From Zhihengliuella salsuginis (lineage in GTDB: Bacteria > Actinomycetota > Actinomycetes > Actinomycetales > Micrococcaceae): a DNA stretch of 64,000 nucleotides. The translations under genes were made by a program, and so were the position numbers. Below, in pieces: positions 41,720-51,488 of the stretch. Every line of letters starts with the position of its first letter. Within the stretch, counting starts at the first letter, position 1. The notes under the pieces are model-generated. The model was not told the DNA's origin, searched no databases, and worked only from the letters and a program-made list of their open reading frames with translations. The stretch is from assembly GCF_014651715.1 (NCBI RefSeq), contig NZ_BMXK01000009.1, positions 62,001-126,000 of the forward strand. The letters are read 5' to 3'.

Positions 41720-43894
41720 ATGACCAACCGGCTGTCCGACGCGCACTCCGCCTACCTCCTCCAGCACGCCCACCAGAGCGTCGACTGGTGGCAGTACGGC
41801 GAGGCCGCGTTCGCCGAGGCCGCCCGCCGCGATGTGCCCGTCTTCCTGTCCGTCGGCTACGCCGCATGCCACTGGTGCCACGTGATGGCGGCCGAGAGCT
41901 TCGACGACGAGACGGTGGCCGGCTACCTCAACGAGCACTTCGTCGCGATCAAAGTCGACCGCGAGGAGCACCCCGACGTCGACTCGGCCTACATGGCGGC
42001 GACGCAGACGCTGACCGGGCAGGGAGGGTGGCCCATGAGCGTCTTCGCGCTGCCCGACGGCCGGGCCTTCCACGCCGGGACCTACTTCCCGCCCGCCCCG
42101 CGGCAGGGCCTGCCGTCCTTCGGCCAGGTCCTCTCCGGCGTGCACGAGGCCTGGACCGGGCGGCGCGACGCCGTCGAGGAGCAGGCCGGCCACCTGGCCG
42201 ACTACCTCGGCGAGATGGCCGACGCCCAGCGGGATCTGCTCGGCCTCCCGGCCGGGGACGACGACGGCGCGCCCGGCCCGCTCGATCCCGTCCACCACGC
42301 CGTCCTCGCGCGGCTGGCAGCCCAGGAGGACCCGGCCGGCGGATTCGGGCCGGCACCGAAGTTCCCGCCGTCGTCGTCCCTGGACTACCTGCTCGAGCTC
42401 GCCTCCGCCGGCGAGCACCCGGAGGCCCTCGCCCTCGCGGGCCGCACCATCGCCGCGATGTCCGCCGGCGCCCTGTTCGACCACGTCGGCGGCGGCTTCG
42501 CCCGCTACTGCGTGGACGGCGACTGGCGCGTCCCGCACTTCGAGAAGATGCTCTACGACAACGCCCAGCTGCTGCGGCACACGGCCCGCTTCGCCGTCCT
42601 CGCCGACGACCCCGACCAGCGGGAGCTCGCGACCCGGCTCGCGGCCGGCACGGCCGATTGGATGCGCCGCGAGCTGTTGCTGGTCGACGAGTCGGGGCGT
42701 CCGGCGGGGCTCGCCTCGTCGCTCGACGCGGACACGGTGATGGCGGACGGCCGCCACGTCGAGGGCGGCACCTACCTCTTCAGCCGGTCCGCGCTCCGCG
42801 CCGTGTCGGAGGACGCGGGGGTCTGGGAGACCCTGGCGCCGGTCCTGTCCGGGCGCTCGCCCGAGGAGCCGGGCGCGCCGGCGGCGCGGGTGGCCGCGGC
42901 CGGGTACGACGACGTCCCGGTCACCATCGCGTTCGCCCGCACCCCGACGGCCGAGCAGTGGCGGGCCTGGGACGCGGTGGTCCCGGCGTTGCGTGCGGAG
43001 CGCCGGGAGCGCCCGCAGCCGGCCCGCGACGACAAGGTCGTGGCCGGGTGGAACGGGCTCGCGGTCCGGGCCCTCGCCGAGGCGGGCCTCCTGCTCCGCG
43101 CACCCGATCTGATCGACGACGCCGCACGACTCGGCGAGTACCTCTGGCGCGAGCACTATTCCCGGACCGACGCGTCGCTCGCCCGGCTGGCCTACCGCCC
43201 CGGCGGCGGGCTGCTCGAGGACTACGCGGGCGTCGCCCTCGGCTTCCAGGCCCTCGCGACGGCCGCGGGGCAGGCGCCGGCCGGCGGCGGAGGGGCGGAC
43301 CCCGCGCTCTGGGTGCAGCGCGCACACGAGGTGCTCTCCGCCGCCGAGGAGCGCTTCGGCCTCCTCCCCGGCGGCGAGGCGACGGACGCGCCGCTCACGG
43401 ACCTCCTGTCGGCGGCCCGCGGCGGCAGGGCGCCGATGGAGGGCATGGACTCCGCGACGCCGAGCGCGCTCGCGCTCTACGCGACGGCGCTGCTGAACCA
43501 GGGCGGCTTCGAGGCCGACGGCGCCCGGATCCGGCGGGCGGCCTCGCTCGTCGACCACGTGCGCCGGGTGGCGGAGAAGGCCCCGGCCCAGTTCGGGACG
43601 GCGCTGGCGGCGGCCGTCCGCGGGGAGCGGGACGCGAGCCTGGCCGTCGCCGGCGGCACGCGCGCCCAGCGCGCCGAATGCCTGCGGCTCGCCGTGCGCG
43701 GCGGGACGGTGGCGCTCGAGGCGGGCGGCGGCGTCGTGCCCGACGGCGGTTCACCGCCCGCCCTGGCGCGGGACAAGGCGGCCGGGGACGACGGCGGACT
43801 GCGCGCCTACCTGTGCCACGGGCACGTCTGCGCCGCCCCGGTGGAGGACGTGACGACGCTCGAGGAGGCTATGCTCCGAGGACCGCGAACATGA
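41720..43894 (+). CDS. Thioredoxin domain-containing protein (DUF255, YyaL/SSP411-like)
   Basis: A large 724-aa protein. The N-terminal thioredoxin-fold DUF255 domain (about residues 1-165) contains HQSVDWWQYG, SVGYAACHWCHVMAAESF (C-x-x-C at about 50-53) and GGWPMSVF. The rest is an (alpha/alpha) barrel resembling N-acylglucosamine 2-epimerases or glycosidases, with GGGFARYCVDGDWRVPHFEKMLYDNAQLL. Biochemical function is not established; the human homologue is spermatogenesis-associated SPATA20. The start is ATG 41720. Its final 26 bases overlap the 3' end of the convergent hemolysin-III gene. Confidence 0.9.
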   Translation: MTNRLSDAHSAYLLQHAHQSVDWWQYGEAAFAEAARRDVPVFLSVGYAACHWCHVMAAESFDDETVAGYLNEHFVAIKVDREEHPDVDSAYMAATQTLTGQGGWPMSVFALPDGRAFHAGTYFPPAPRQGLPSFGQVLSGVHEAWTGRRDAVEEQAGHLADYLGEMADAQRDLLGLPAGDDDGAPGPLDPVHHAVLARLAAQEDPAGGFGPAPKFPPSSSLDYLLELASAGEHPEALALAGRTIAAMSAGALFDHVGGGFARYCVDGDWRVPHFEKMLYDNAQLLRHTARFAVLADDPDQRELATRLAAGTADWMRRELLLVDESGRPAGLASSLDADTVMADGRHVEGGTYLFSRSALRAVSEDAGVWETLAPVLSGRSPEEPGAPAARVAAAGYDDVPVTIAFARTPTAEQWRAWDAVVPALRAERRERPQPARDDKVVAGWNGLAVRALAEAGLLLRAPDLIDDAARLGEYLWREHYSRTDASLARLAYRPGGGLLEDYAGVALGFQALATAAGQAPAGGGGADPALWVQRAHEVLSAAEERFGLLPGGEATDAPLTDLLSAARGGRAPMEGMDSATPSALALYATALLNQGGFEADGARIRRAASLVDHVRRVAEKAPAQFGTALAAAVRGERDASLAVAGGTRAQRAECLRLAVRGGTVALEAGGGVVPDGGSPPALARDKAAGDDGGLRAYLCHGHVCAAPVEDVTTLEEAMLRGPRT

Positions 43895-44615
43895 TCGCGA
43901 TGTAGTGGCAGACGAAGCCGCCGACCGTGAAGGCGTGGAAGAGCTCGTGGAAGCCGAACCACTCCGGGTGCAGGTTGGGGCGCTTGAGGGCGTAGAAGAC
44001 CGCGCCGGCGATGTATGCGGCGCCGCCGGCGCACACGAGGACGGCGGCCGGGACGCTCGCGGCGAAGAAGTCGCCGATGAAGATCAGCGAAGCGAGCCCG
44101 AGCAGGACGTAGACCGGGACGTAGAGCCAGCGCGGCGCGTGCGTCCAGATCAGACGGAACGCGATGCCCAGCACCGCGCCCGTCCAGACGCCCGCCAGCA
44201 GCCACGTGGCCTTGGTCTGGGGCAGGAGGAAGGCCGCCAGCGGGGTGTAGCTGCCGGCGATGATGAGCATGATGTTCGTGTGGTCCAGCCGCTTGAGGAC
44301 CAGCCTGACCTTCGGCGACCAGTTGCCGCGGTGGTAGACGGCGGAGACGGAGAACAGCAGCAGGCCGGTGACGGCGTAGACCGTGGTGGTGACCTTGCCG
44401 AGGGTGCCCGGGGCGAGCACGATGAGCACGATGCCCGCGGCCAGGGCGACGGGGACCATGCCGGCGTGGATCCAGCCGCGCAGACGGGGCTTGAACTCGT
44501 CCAGATCGATTGTCCGGATCTTCAGCTTGGTGCGGAGCCGGCGCGCGGCCGTGGTGCTGAGGGGACGCCCGGTTCGACCGGTCGGGCGGGGCCCCGAGGG
44601 GGCGCTGTTCTGCAT
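43869..44615 (-). CDS. Hemolysin III / PAQR family membrane protein
   Basis: A 248-aa seven-helix membrane protein of the Hly-III (PAQR) family. Conserved residues are visible: RGWIHAG at the first helix, VSAVYHRGNW (His), LDHTNIMLIIAGSYTP (Asp/His) and FGFHELFHAFTVGGFVCHY (His cluster), which form the zinc site of this family. Its bacterial role is unclear; it is not necessarily haemolytic. The start is ATG 44615 with TAGGCT six bases upstream. Confidence 0.88.
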   Translation of the reverse strand: MQNSAPSGPRPTGRTGRPLSTTAARRLRTKLKIRTIDLDEFKPRLRGWIHAGMVPVALAAGIVLIVLAPGTLGKVTTTVYAVTGLLLFSVSAVYHRGNWSPKVRLVLKRLDHTNIMLIIAGSYTPLAAFLLPQTKATWLLAGVWTGAVLGIAFRLIWTHAPRWLYVPVYVLLGLASLIFIGDFFAASVPAAVLVCAGGAAYIAGAVFYALKRPNLHPEWFGFHELFHAFTVGGFVCHYIAIMFAVLGA

Positions 44616-44621
44616 GGTTCC

Positions 44622-44627
44622 AGCCTA
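44622..44627 (-). promoter_or_regulatory. -10-like hexamer of a leaderless transcript
   Basis: Minus-strand TAGGCT six bases before ATG 44615. Confidence 0.5.
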
Positions 44628-44700
44628 ACCTACCGGGTGGTAGCAGTCTGTGGCGCGCCTCTCGATACGGAGGCGACTCCGGGGAGGCGCCGGGAGGCGG

Positions 44701-44706
44701 TAGCGT
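44701..44706 (+). promoter_or_regulatory. Putative -10 for the isoprenyl transferase gene
   Basis: TAGCGT. Its spacing (six bases) would allow a leaderless start at GTG 44713, but a strong Shine-Dalgarno before GTG 44749 favours a 36-base leader. Confidence 0.45.
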
Positions 44707-44748
44707 ATGAGGGTGCACCACGGGCGCGAGGTGACGGAAGGAGGCGCC

Positions 44749-45522
44749 GTGAAACTGCCGACGGTCCTCTACCGGTACTACGAGCGACGGCTGACGAAGT
44801 TCCTCACACGGGAGCTGCCCGCCGACAAGCTGCCCGCCCACATCGGGATGATGGTCGACGGGAACCGGCGGTGGGCCAAGCTCGCCGGCGCGCCGACGTC
44901 GCACGGCCACCAGGCCGGCGCGGACAACATCCTGCAGTTCCTCGACTGGTGCGACGACCTCGGGATCCGCAACGTCACGCTGTACATGCTCTCGACCGAC
45001 AACATGAAGCGATCGGCCGGGGAGATCGAGATCCTGGTCTCGATCATCGCGAACCTGCTCGACCGGCTGGGGGAGAACCCGAGCCGGCGCGTGCACCCGG
45101 TCGGCGCCCTCGAACTGCTGCCCGACTACCTGGCGGAGAAGCTCTGCGATCTGGCGGACCGGACGCAGGCGGCCGACGGGCTGGTCGTGAACATGGCGGT
45201 CGGCTACGGCGGGCGCCGCGAGATCGTCGACGCGATCAAGGAGCACCTGCGCACGGAGGCCGCCGCGGGGAAGACTGCGGAGGAGATCGCCGACGCGCTC
45301 GTGATCGACGACGTCTCCCGGTACCTCTACACCCGCGGGCAGCCGGACCCCGACCTGGTGATCCGCACGTCGGGGGAGCAGCGCCTCTCCGGCTTCATGA
45401 CGTGGCAGAGCGCCTACAGCGAGTTCTACTTCTGCGAGGCCCTCTGGCCCGACTTCCGCAAGGTGGACTTCCTGCGCGCCCTGCGCGACTACGCGCGGCG
45501 CCAGCGCCGCTTCGGCTCGTAG
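44749..45522 (+). CDS. uppS: Isoprenyl transferase (cis-prenyltransferase, UppS family)
   Basis: Condenses isopentenyl diphosphate in cis to make polyprenyl diphosphates, the lipid carriers for cell-wall glycans. The 257-aa protein has MMVDGNRRWAKLAG (catalytic Asp), GHQAGADNILQFLDWC, VNMAVGYGGRREIVDA, and the C-terminal DLVIRTSGEQRLSGFMTWQSAYSEFYF with Glu for Mg2+. The YRYYERRL start resembles the short-chain Z-FPP synthases of mycobacteria (Rv1086-like), so product length is uncertain. GTG 44749 is chosen because GGAAGGAGG ends five bases before it; GTG 44713 and ATG 44707 are in frame. Confidence 0.9.
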   Translation: MKLPTVLYRYYERRLTKFLTRELPADKLPAHIGMMVDGNRRWAKLAGAPTSHGHQAGADNILQFLDWCDDLGIRNVTLYMLSTDNMKRSAGEIEILVSIIANLLDRLGENPSRRVHPVGALELLPDYLAEKLCDLADRTQAADGLVVNMAVGYGGRREIVDAIKEHLRTEAAAGKTAEEIADALVIDDVSRYLYTRGQPDPDLVIRTSGEQRLSGFMTWQSAYSEFYFCEALWPDFRKVDFLRALRDYARRQRRFGS

Positions 45523-45773
45523 CCCCGGCTCTGCCCGTTCACTCGAAATTAACGGCGCCTTCCCTAGGAAAACTACAACCATGGGATTAGCGTGGGCAGC
45601 AGGACGGCAAAACGCCGTCCCACCGGAAACGCCACCTGAAAGAGCATGATCATCCGCATCTCGCTCGTACCACCCCAGGGAGGCCGGACCCGGCCTCACG
45701 GCCGCCCCGGCGAACCCGAACCAAACCACCGGGGGCCACGCGCACCCGAGTGGGTGACTGATGGGGAGTGACA
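45523..45773 (+). promoter_or_regulatory. Long leader/intergenic region before the PhoH gene
   Basis: A 251-base non-coding stretch that starts A/T-rich (45541-45595) and becomes GC-rich. It contains GGACGGC-aaaac-GCCGTCC (45602-45620), a 7-bp hairpin, and a dyad AGGCCGG/CCGGCCT (45681-45696). Structured leader RNA is possible, but I recognise no known riboswitch. Confidence 0.4.
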
Positions 45774-47210
45774 GTGGCTGCAAACGCTGAAACCACCAAC
45801 GAGCGCACGATGCCGGATGGGGAAGTCCGGGGTAGCGCACACGGGGAGCAGACTGAAGTGGAACCGTCCACCGGCCCGCTGGCGGCAGCGGCGGAGGCCG
45901 TCGCGGTGGCCGAACGGCAGAGCGTCGGCACGAAGTCCTACGTGCTGGACACGTCGGTGATGATCTCCGACCCGAAGGCCGTCCTGCGCTTCGCCGAACA
46001 CGAGGTGATCGTCCCGATCGTCGTCATCGCCGAGCTGGAGAAGAAGCGGCACGACGGCGAGATCGGCTACTTCGCCCGCCAGGCGCTGCGGCTGCTGGAC
46101 GAGATGCGCGTGACCAGCGGGGGCCTGGACAAGCCGATCGGGCTCCCCGGCGGCGGCTCGCTGCGCGTCGAGCTCAACCACGTCTCGACCGAGGTGCTGC
46201 CCGTGGGCTTCCGGGGCAGCGACAACGATTCGCGGATCCTGGCGGTCGCCAAGAACTTCGCCGACGAGGGGCGCGACGTCACGGTCGTCTCCAAGGACCT
46301 GCCGATGCGCGTGAAGGCCTCGGCGATGGGCCTGCAGGCCGACGAGTACCGCAACGAGCTCGTCGCCGATTCCGGGTGGACCGGGACCGCCGAGGTCGCC
46401 GTCGTGGACGACGACGTCAGCGAGCTCTACAGCGGCCAGGCCGTGCACATCGCGGAGGCGGCCGGGATGCCGACCAACACCGGCCTGGTCATCCAGTCCA
46501 ATCGCGGCTCGGCGCTCGGCAGGGTCTGCGACGACGGCCTGACCCGGCTCGTGCGCGGCGACCGGGAGGTCTTCGGCCTCCACGGCCGCTCCGCGGAGCA
46601 GCGGCTCGCGATCGACCTGCTCATGGACCCGGAGGTCGGGATCGTCTCCCTCGGCGGCCGGGCCGGCACCGGCAAGTCGGCCCTCGCGCTCTGCGCGGGG
46701 CTCGAGGCCGTGCTGGAGCGGAACGAGCACAAGAAGATCGTGGTCTTCCGCCCGCTCTACGCGGTCGGCGGCCAGGAGCTCGGCTACCTGCCCGGCAGCG
46801 AGAACGAGAAGATGAACCCCTGGGCCCAGGCCGTGTTCGACACGCTCGGCGCGCTCGTCAGCCCCAACGTCATGGAGGAGGTCGTGGAGCGCGGCCTCCT
46901 CGAGGTGCTCCCGCTGACCCACATCCGCGGGCGCTCGCTGCACGACTCGTTCGTCATCGTCGACGAGGCCCAGTCGCTCGAGAAGAACGTGCTGCTGACG
47001 GTCATGAGCCGGATCGGCCAGAACTCGAAGATCATCCTCACCCACGACATCGCCCAGCGCGACAACCTCCGGGTCGGCCGCCACGACGGGGTCGCCGCCG
47101 TCGTGGAAACCCTCAAGGGCCACCCGCTCTTCGGGCACATCACCCTCACCAGGTCGGAGCGCTCGCCGATCGCCGCGCTCGTCACCGAGCTGCTCGAGGG
47201 CACGGCCTGA
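45774..47210 (+). CDS. PIN domain / PhoH-like ATPase
   Basis: A 478-aa fusion of an N-terminal PIN RNase domain and a C-terminal PhoH ATPase/helicase domain (PhoH2 type). PIN acidic residues lie in YVLDTSVMI (about residue 57), [10 protein letters not shown] (about 88) and [10 protein letters not shown] (about 150). The PhoH domain has Walker [14 protein letters not shown] (about 300) and Walker B FVIVDEAQ (about 400). PhoH2 proteins of mycobacteria are ATP-dependent, sequence-specific RNA helicase/RNases, sometimes paired with an upstream antitoxin; no antitoxin gene is visible here. The start is GTG 45774, with GGGGAG five bases upstream. Confidence 0.9.
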   Translation: MAANAETTNERTMPDGEVRGSAHGEQTEVEPSTGPLAAAAEAVAVAERQSVGTKSYVLDTSVMISDPKAVLRFAEHEVIVPIVVIAELEKKRHDGEIGYFARQALRLLDEMRVTSGGLDKPIGLPGGGSLRVELNHVSTEVLPVGFRGSDNDSRILAVAKNFADEGRDVTVVSKDLPMRVKASAMGLQADEYRNELVADSGWTGTAEVAVVDDDVSELYSGQAVHIAEAAGMPTNTGLVIQSNRGSALGRVCDDGLTRLVRGDREVFGLHGRSAEQRLAIDLLMDPEVGIVSLGGRAGTGKSALALCAGLEAVLERNEHKKIVVFRPLYAVGGQELGYLPGSENEKMNPWAQAVFDTLGALVSPNVMEEVVERGLLEVLPLTHIRGRSLHDSFVIVDEAQSLEKNVLLTVMSRIGQNSKIILTHDIAQRDNLRVGRHDGVAAVVETLKGHPLFGHITLTRSERSPIAALVTELLEGTA

Positions 47211-47240
47211 CCTTCCCGCGCCTGCCCCGGCCCGCCCGGG

Positions 47241-47882
47241 TCAGGGCAGGCGCAGGAACGCCGCCACCGACTCGTGCCCGCGCACGCCGAGCCTCCAGGC
47301 GGGGCGGCGGAAGGTCTCCGGGGTGACGCGCACGTACGCCACGTCCTCGATCTTCTCGCCCCACAGCTCGCGCCGCACGCCGTTCTCCTCGTAGCCGAGG
47401 GTGCGGGAGACGCCGAGCGAGGCCTCGTTCCAGGACGCGGCCTCCGAGCCGGCCAGCGTGGCCCCGAGGACGTCGAACGCGTAGAACAGCCCCGCCGCGC
47501 GCATCTCCTTGCCCAGCCCCCGGCCCTGGGCGGAGGTCCGCAGCCAGGAACCCGTGCCGACGCTGCGCAGCGCGCGGAAACCCCGCGCGGTGATGTCCTG
47601 CACGCCGACGAACGTCCCGTCGGACCAGACCCCCAGCGGCAGCGTCCACGCGTCCGGGGTCGTCTCGGCGCGCGTGCGCCACACGTGGACGGCGGTGTTG
47701 GCGGGCAGATCGACGACCGGCGCCGACGTCCAGGGGACGGAGAACGGGCTGCGCTCCGGCGGGTGGATGCCCGACTGCACGGCGTCGACCATCGCGTCCA
47801 GGTCCTCGTCCCGGATCACGCGCATCTGCAGGCGCGGAGTGGTCAGCTCGAGGTCGAAGAGCGGCCAGAGGGGCCTCACCAT
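47241..47882 (-). CDS. GNAT family N-acetyltransferase
   Basis: A 213-aa acetyltransferase. After LTTPRLQMRVIRDEDL, typical of RimJ/RimL-like GNAT proteins, it has VGVQDITARGF (beta strand 4), SWLRTSAQGRGLGKEMRAAGLFYAF (acetyl-CoA pyrophosphate loop, R/Q-x-x-G-x-G/A) and ASWNEASLGVSRTLGYEENGV. The acceptor substrate is unknown. The start ATG 47882 overlaps the stop of the preceding gene (ATGGTGA); GTG 47879 is equally placed. The overlap implies coupling with the unknown protein upstream. The long open frame beyond 47882 on this strand is a shadow of that gene. Confidence 0.87.
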   Translation of the reverse strand: MVRPLWPLFDLELTTPRLQMRVIRDEDLDAMVDAVQSGIHPPERSPFSVPWTSAPVVDLPANTAVHVWRTRAETTPDAWTLPLGVWSDGTFVGVQDITARGFRALRSVGTGSWLRTSAQGRGLGKEMRAAGLFYAFDVLGATLAGSEAASWNEASLGVSRTLGYEENGVRRELWGEKIEDVAYVRVTPETFRRPAWRLGVRGHESVAAFLRLP

Positions 47883-48724
47883 TCGCCGACCACCCACGGG
47901 ATGTGGTCGCGGACGTCCGTCAGGTCCACCGAGTGCTCGACGAAGAGGTCGTCGAGCATGTACTCGTCGACGGCGTGGATGGACAGGGTGTGTCCCGCGC
48001 CGGCGCCGTCCCCGTCGAGGACCTCCGCCTCCACGCAGACGCTCGTCGCCTCGTCGATGCGCACACGGGTGCGGGGAGCGGGACCGCCCGCACCGATCAG
48101 GGGCTGGCCCTCGCAGGCCGGGGCGTAGGAGCGGTTGGGGGTGAGCACGGCCTCGAGCGCCGGGCGCCCGGCATGGATCACGGACGCGAGGCGGTGGAGC
48201 TCCACGACGTTCTCGAAGGCGGCCTCGATCGGCACGTCGGCGTTGCCTGCCAGCTCGACGGGGTCCAGCATGGCCGCCCACCGCCCGTCCCCGAACACGG
48301 GGTCGCCGTACCGGGCCTCGGGCCGGCGCTGGACCAGGCCCTCGTCGTCGTACACGGGCTGCACCAGCCGCGGCGGCAGCAGCCACGGGGACCGCGAACC
48401 CGTGACGTAGAACGCGTCCTTGGACTCGTTGATCCGCGTGGTGCTGAACAGCAGGCGGGAGCCGGCGGACTCGACCCGCAGGGCGTCCGGGCGCCGCAGC
48501 CACGCGTTCACGCGCGGAACGGGCACGACGTCGTCGCCCGCCGCCGGCTCGTCGCCCGCCGCCGGCTCGTCGCCCGCCCTGTGCGGGGCGCGCCATTCGA
48601 CGCTGAAGCGCAGGGTCTCCCAGCGCCAGGGCGAGGACCGGCAGAGTCGCCGGAACCGCGTGGCGTCGCCGGAGGCGACGTTCGAGTCGTCGAGGGCGTT
48701 CGGAGTTTCGGCATCGGGGGACAT
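47876..48724 (-). CDS. Conserved hypothetical protein
   Basis: A 282-aa soluble protein that I do not recognise. It begins with an acidic stretch, then FRRLCRSSPWRWETLRFSVEW, a Gly/Asp/Glu/Pro tandem repeat (GDEPAA twice, then GDD), VNAWLRRPDALRVES, and a C-terminal beta-rich part ending VDLTDVRDHIPWVVGEW. No signal peptide, membrane helix or catalytic motif is evident. It is translationally coupled to the GNAT gene, so the two may act together. The start is ATG 48724, six bases after TAGGCT. The repeat is encoded by an 18-bp DNA tandem repeat. Confidence 0.75.
   Translation of the reverse strand: MSPDAETPNALDDSNVASGDATRFRRLCRSSPWRWETLRFSVEWRAPHRAGDEPAAGDEPAAGDDVVPVPRVNAWLRRPDALRVESAGSRLLFSTTRINESKDAFYVTGSRSPWLLPPRLVQPVYDDEGLVQRRPEARYGDPVFGDGRWAAMLDPVELAGNADVPIEAAFENVVELHRLASVIHAGRPALEAVLTPNRSYAPACEGQPLIGAGGPAPRTRVRIDEATSVCVEAEVLDGDGAGAGHTLSIHAVDEYMLDDLFVEHSVDLTDVRDHIPWVVGEW
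48537..48578. repeat. 18-bp tandem repeat inside the hypothetical gene
   Basis: About 2.3 copies of a GC-rich 18-bp unit (starting GTCGCCCGCCGCCGGCTC), coding GDEPAA in frame. The unit length keeps the frame, so copy-number change would alter only linker length. Confidence 0.75.
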
Positions 48725-48730
48725 GTCCAC

Positions 48731-48736
48731 AGCCTA
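48731..48736 (-). promoter_or_regulatory. -10-like hexamer of a leaderless transcript
   Basis: Minus-strand TAGGCT six bases before ATG 48724, divergent from the hexamer at 48771. Confidence 0.5.
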
Positions 48737-48770
48737 AACGCTCGAGGTCCCGGCGTCACCGGGCGTGCAG

Positions 48771-48776
48771 TAGCGT
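48771..48776 (+). promoter_or_regulatory. -10-like hexamer of a leaderless transcript
   Basis: TAGCGT seven bases before ATG 48784. Confidence 0.5.
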
Positions 48777-48783
48777 GAGCAGC

Positions 48784-49284
48784 ATGGTCTCCGTGTTCTC
48801 CGCGTACGCGCCCAGCCCCCTCGCCGTGTGGCTGCTGGCGCTCGCCGTCGTCGCCTACGTGTTCACCGGCACCCGACTGGCGATCCTCGACGCCCGCACC
48901 CACAAGCTGCCCAACCGGATCGTCGGCCCCTGGTATCCGGTGGCCGCCGGACTGCTCGGCGCGGCGGCCGTCGTCGCCGGTCACGGCGGCGACGCCTGGC
49001 GGATGCTCGCGGGCGGGGGGATCCTGTTCGGCGTCTACCTGCTGCTGCACCTGATCCAGCCGAAGGGCATGGGCATGGGCGACGTGAAGCTGTCCGGCGT
49101 CCTCGGCTTCTACCTGGGTCTGACCAGCTGGGAGCACCTGCTGCTGGGAACGTTCGCCACGTTCCTGATCGGCGGCATCTACGCGGGGGTGCTGGTGGCG
49201 GCGAAGAAGGCGACCACGAAGTCGTCGATCCCGTTCGGGCCGTTCATGATCGTCGGCACGGCGGCCGCCCTCCTCATCGGGTAG
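48784..49284 (+). CDS. Prepilin peptidase (A24 family)
   Basis: A 166-aa membrane aspartyl protease that would cleave type IV prepilin or pseudopilin leaders. It has about five helices. The two catalytic Asp are in AILDARTHKLPNRI (about residue 36) and GMGMGDVKL (about 97, the G-x-G-D motif). It lacks the N-terminal methyltransferase domain and Cys motif of PilD, as in short TadV/FppA-like enzymes. No pilus genes are in this window, so its substrates must be encoded elsewhere. The start is ATG 48784, seven bases after TAGCGT. Confidence 0.87.
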   Translation: MVSVFSAYAPSPLAVWLLALAVVAYVFTGTRLAILDARTHKLPNRIVGPWYPVAAGLLGAAAVVAGHGGDAWRMLAGGGILFGVYLLLHLIQPKGMGMGDVKLSGVLGFYLGLTSWEHLLLGTFATFLIGGIYAGVLVAAKKATTKSSIPFGPFMIVGTAAALLIG

Positions 49285-49287
49285 CGG

Positions 49288-50703
<1,416 letters not shown>

Positions 50704-50709
50704 GCCCCA

Positions 50710-50715
50710 ACCGTA
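50710..50715 (-). promoter_or_regulatory. -10-like hexamer of a leaderless transcript (fumC)
   Basis: Minus-strand TACGGT six bases before ATG 50703. Confidence 0.5.
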
Positions 50716-50806
50716 GACCCGCCGGCGCGGGCGGCACCAGAGGCCCCGTCACAGGGTCCCGCGGTGCCGCCCACACGGATGTGTGACGCGGGCGACGCCG
50801 CCGGTG

Positions 50807-51433
50807 TCAGAGGGAGCCGTGTCCGGAGACCAGCTCCGCTTTGCCCTCGGCCAGACGGTAGGTCACGCCGATGACGGCCGTCCGGCCGGCCTCGACCGCG
50901 TCGGCGAGCGTCCGTGAGGACTCGACCATCCGGGCGGTCGTCTGCTTGACGTGCTCGACGACGGTCTCGTTGATGTCGGTGATGCCGGCCCGGTCGGCGG
51001 TCAGGACGCTCGGGGTGATGCGCTCGACGAGGTCGCGGATGAAGCCGGGCGGCATGACACCCGAGTCGTAGGCCTCGCGGGTCGCCGTCACGGCGCCGCA
51101 CGAGTCGTGCCCCAGGACCACGATGAGCGGCACGTCGAGGACGGCCACGGAGTACTCGAGCGACCCGAGCACGGCGTCGTCGATGACCTGACCGGCGGTG
51201 CGGACGACGAAGACGTCGCCGAGCCCGACGTCGAAGATGATCTCGGCGGCGAGCCGGGAGTCGGAGCAGCCGAAGATGACGGCGAACGGGTTCTGGGCGT
51301 TCACGAGCTCGTCGCGCCGCGCGGCGTTCTGGTTCGGGTGGGCGGTGTCGCCGGCGACGAAGCGGGCGTTGCCCTCCTGCAGGAGCTGCCAGGCCTCGGC
51401 GGGGGTCAGCGCGGTATTCTTCACATCAGACAT
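50807..51433 (-). CDS. Beta-class carbonic anhydrase
   Basis: Interconverts CO2 and bicarbonate, 208 aa. Zinc ligands and the catalytic dyad are present: FGCSDSRLAAE (Cys and the Asp-Arg dyad, about residues 54-58) and LGHDSCGAV (His and Cys, about 107-110). An N-terminal helix segment (ALTPAEAWQLLQEGNARFV) is typical. It supplies bicarbonate for carboxylation reactions. The start is ATG 51433 (MSDVKN), seven bases after TAATCT; a longer frame to 51586 is not supported. It has the same orientation as fumC and DUF4245, each with its own -10. Confidence 0.93.
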   Translation of the reverse strand: MSDVKNTALTPAEAWQLLQEGNARFVAGDTAHPNQNAARRDELVNAQNPFAVIFGCSDSRLAAEIIFDVGLGDVFVVRTAGQVIDDAVLGSLEYSVAVLDVPLIVVLGHDSCGAVTATREAYDSGVMPPGFIRDLVERITPSVLTADRAGITDINETVVEHVKQTTARMVESSRTLADAVEAGRTAVIGVTYRLAEGKAELVSGHGSL

Positions 51434-51440
51434 GGCTCCC

Positions 51441-51446
51441 AGATTA
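51441..51446 (-). promoter_or_regulatory. -10-like hexamer of a leaderless transcript
   Basis: Minus-strand TAATCT seven bases before ATG 51433. Confidence 0.5.
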
Positions 51447-51488
51447 CCGGCCGGCCGCCCGTGCGCGGATTTCCGTGACTGCGCGTCT

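Noticed and set aside
41501-43558. Long minus-strand frame opposite the DUF255 gene
   Set aside because: Same reason: codon bias on the plus strand leaves the antisense frame open; its translation is low complexity.
45523-45773. Possible c-di-AMP (ydaO) or ZTP riboswitch before the PhoH gene
   Set aside because: I looked for the conserved core elements of both and could not match them; only simple hairpins are visible.
46376-47326. Plus-strand Arg/Gly-rich frame overlapping the PhoH gene
   Set aside because: It is the shifted shadow of the PhoH gene, whose Walker motifs lie in the other frame.
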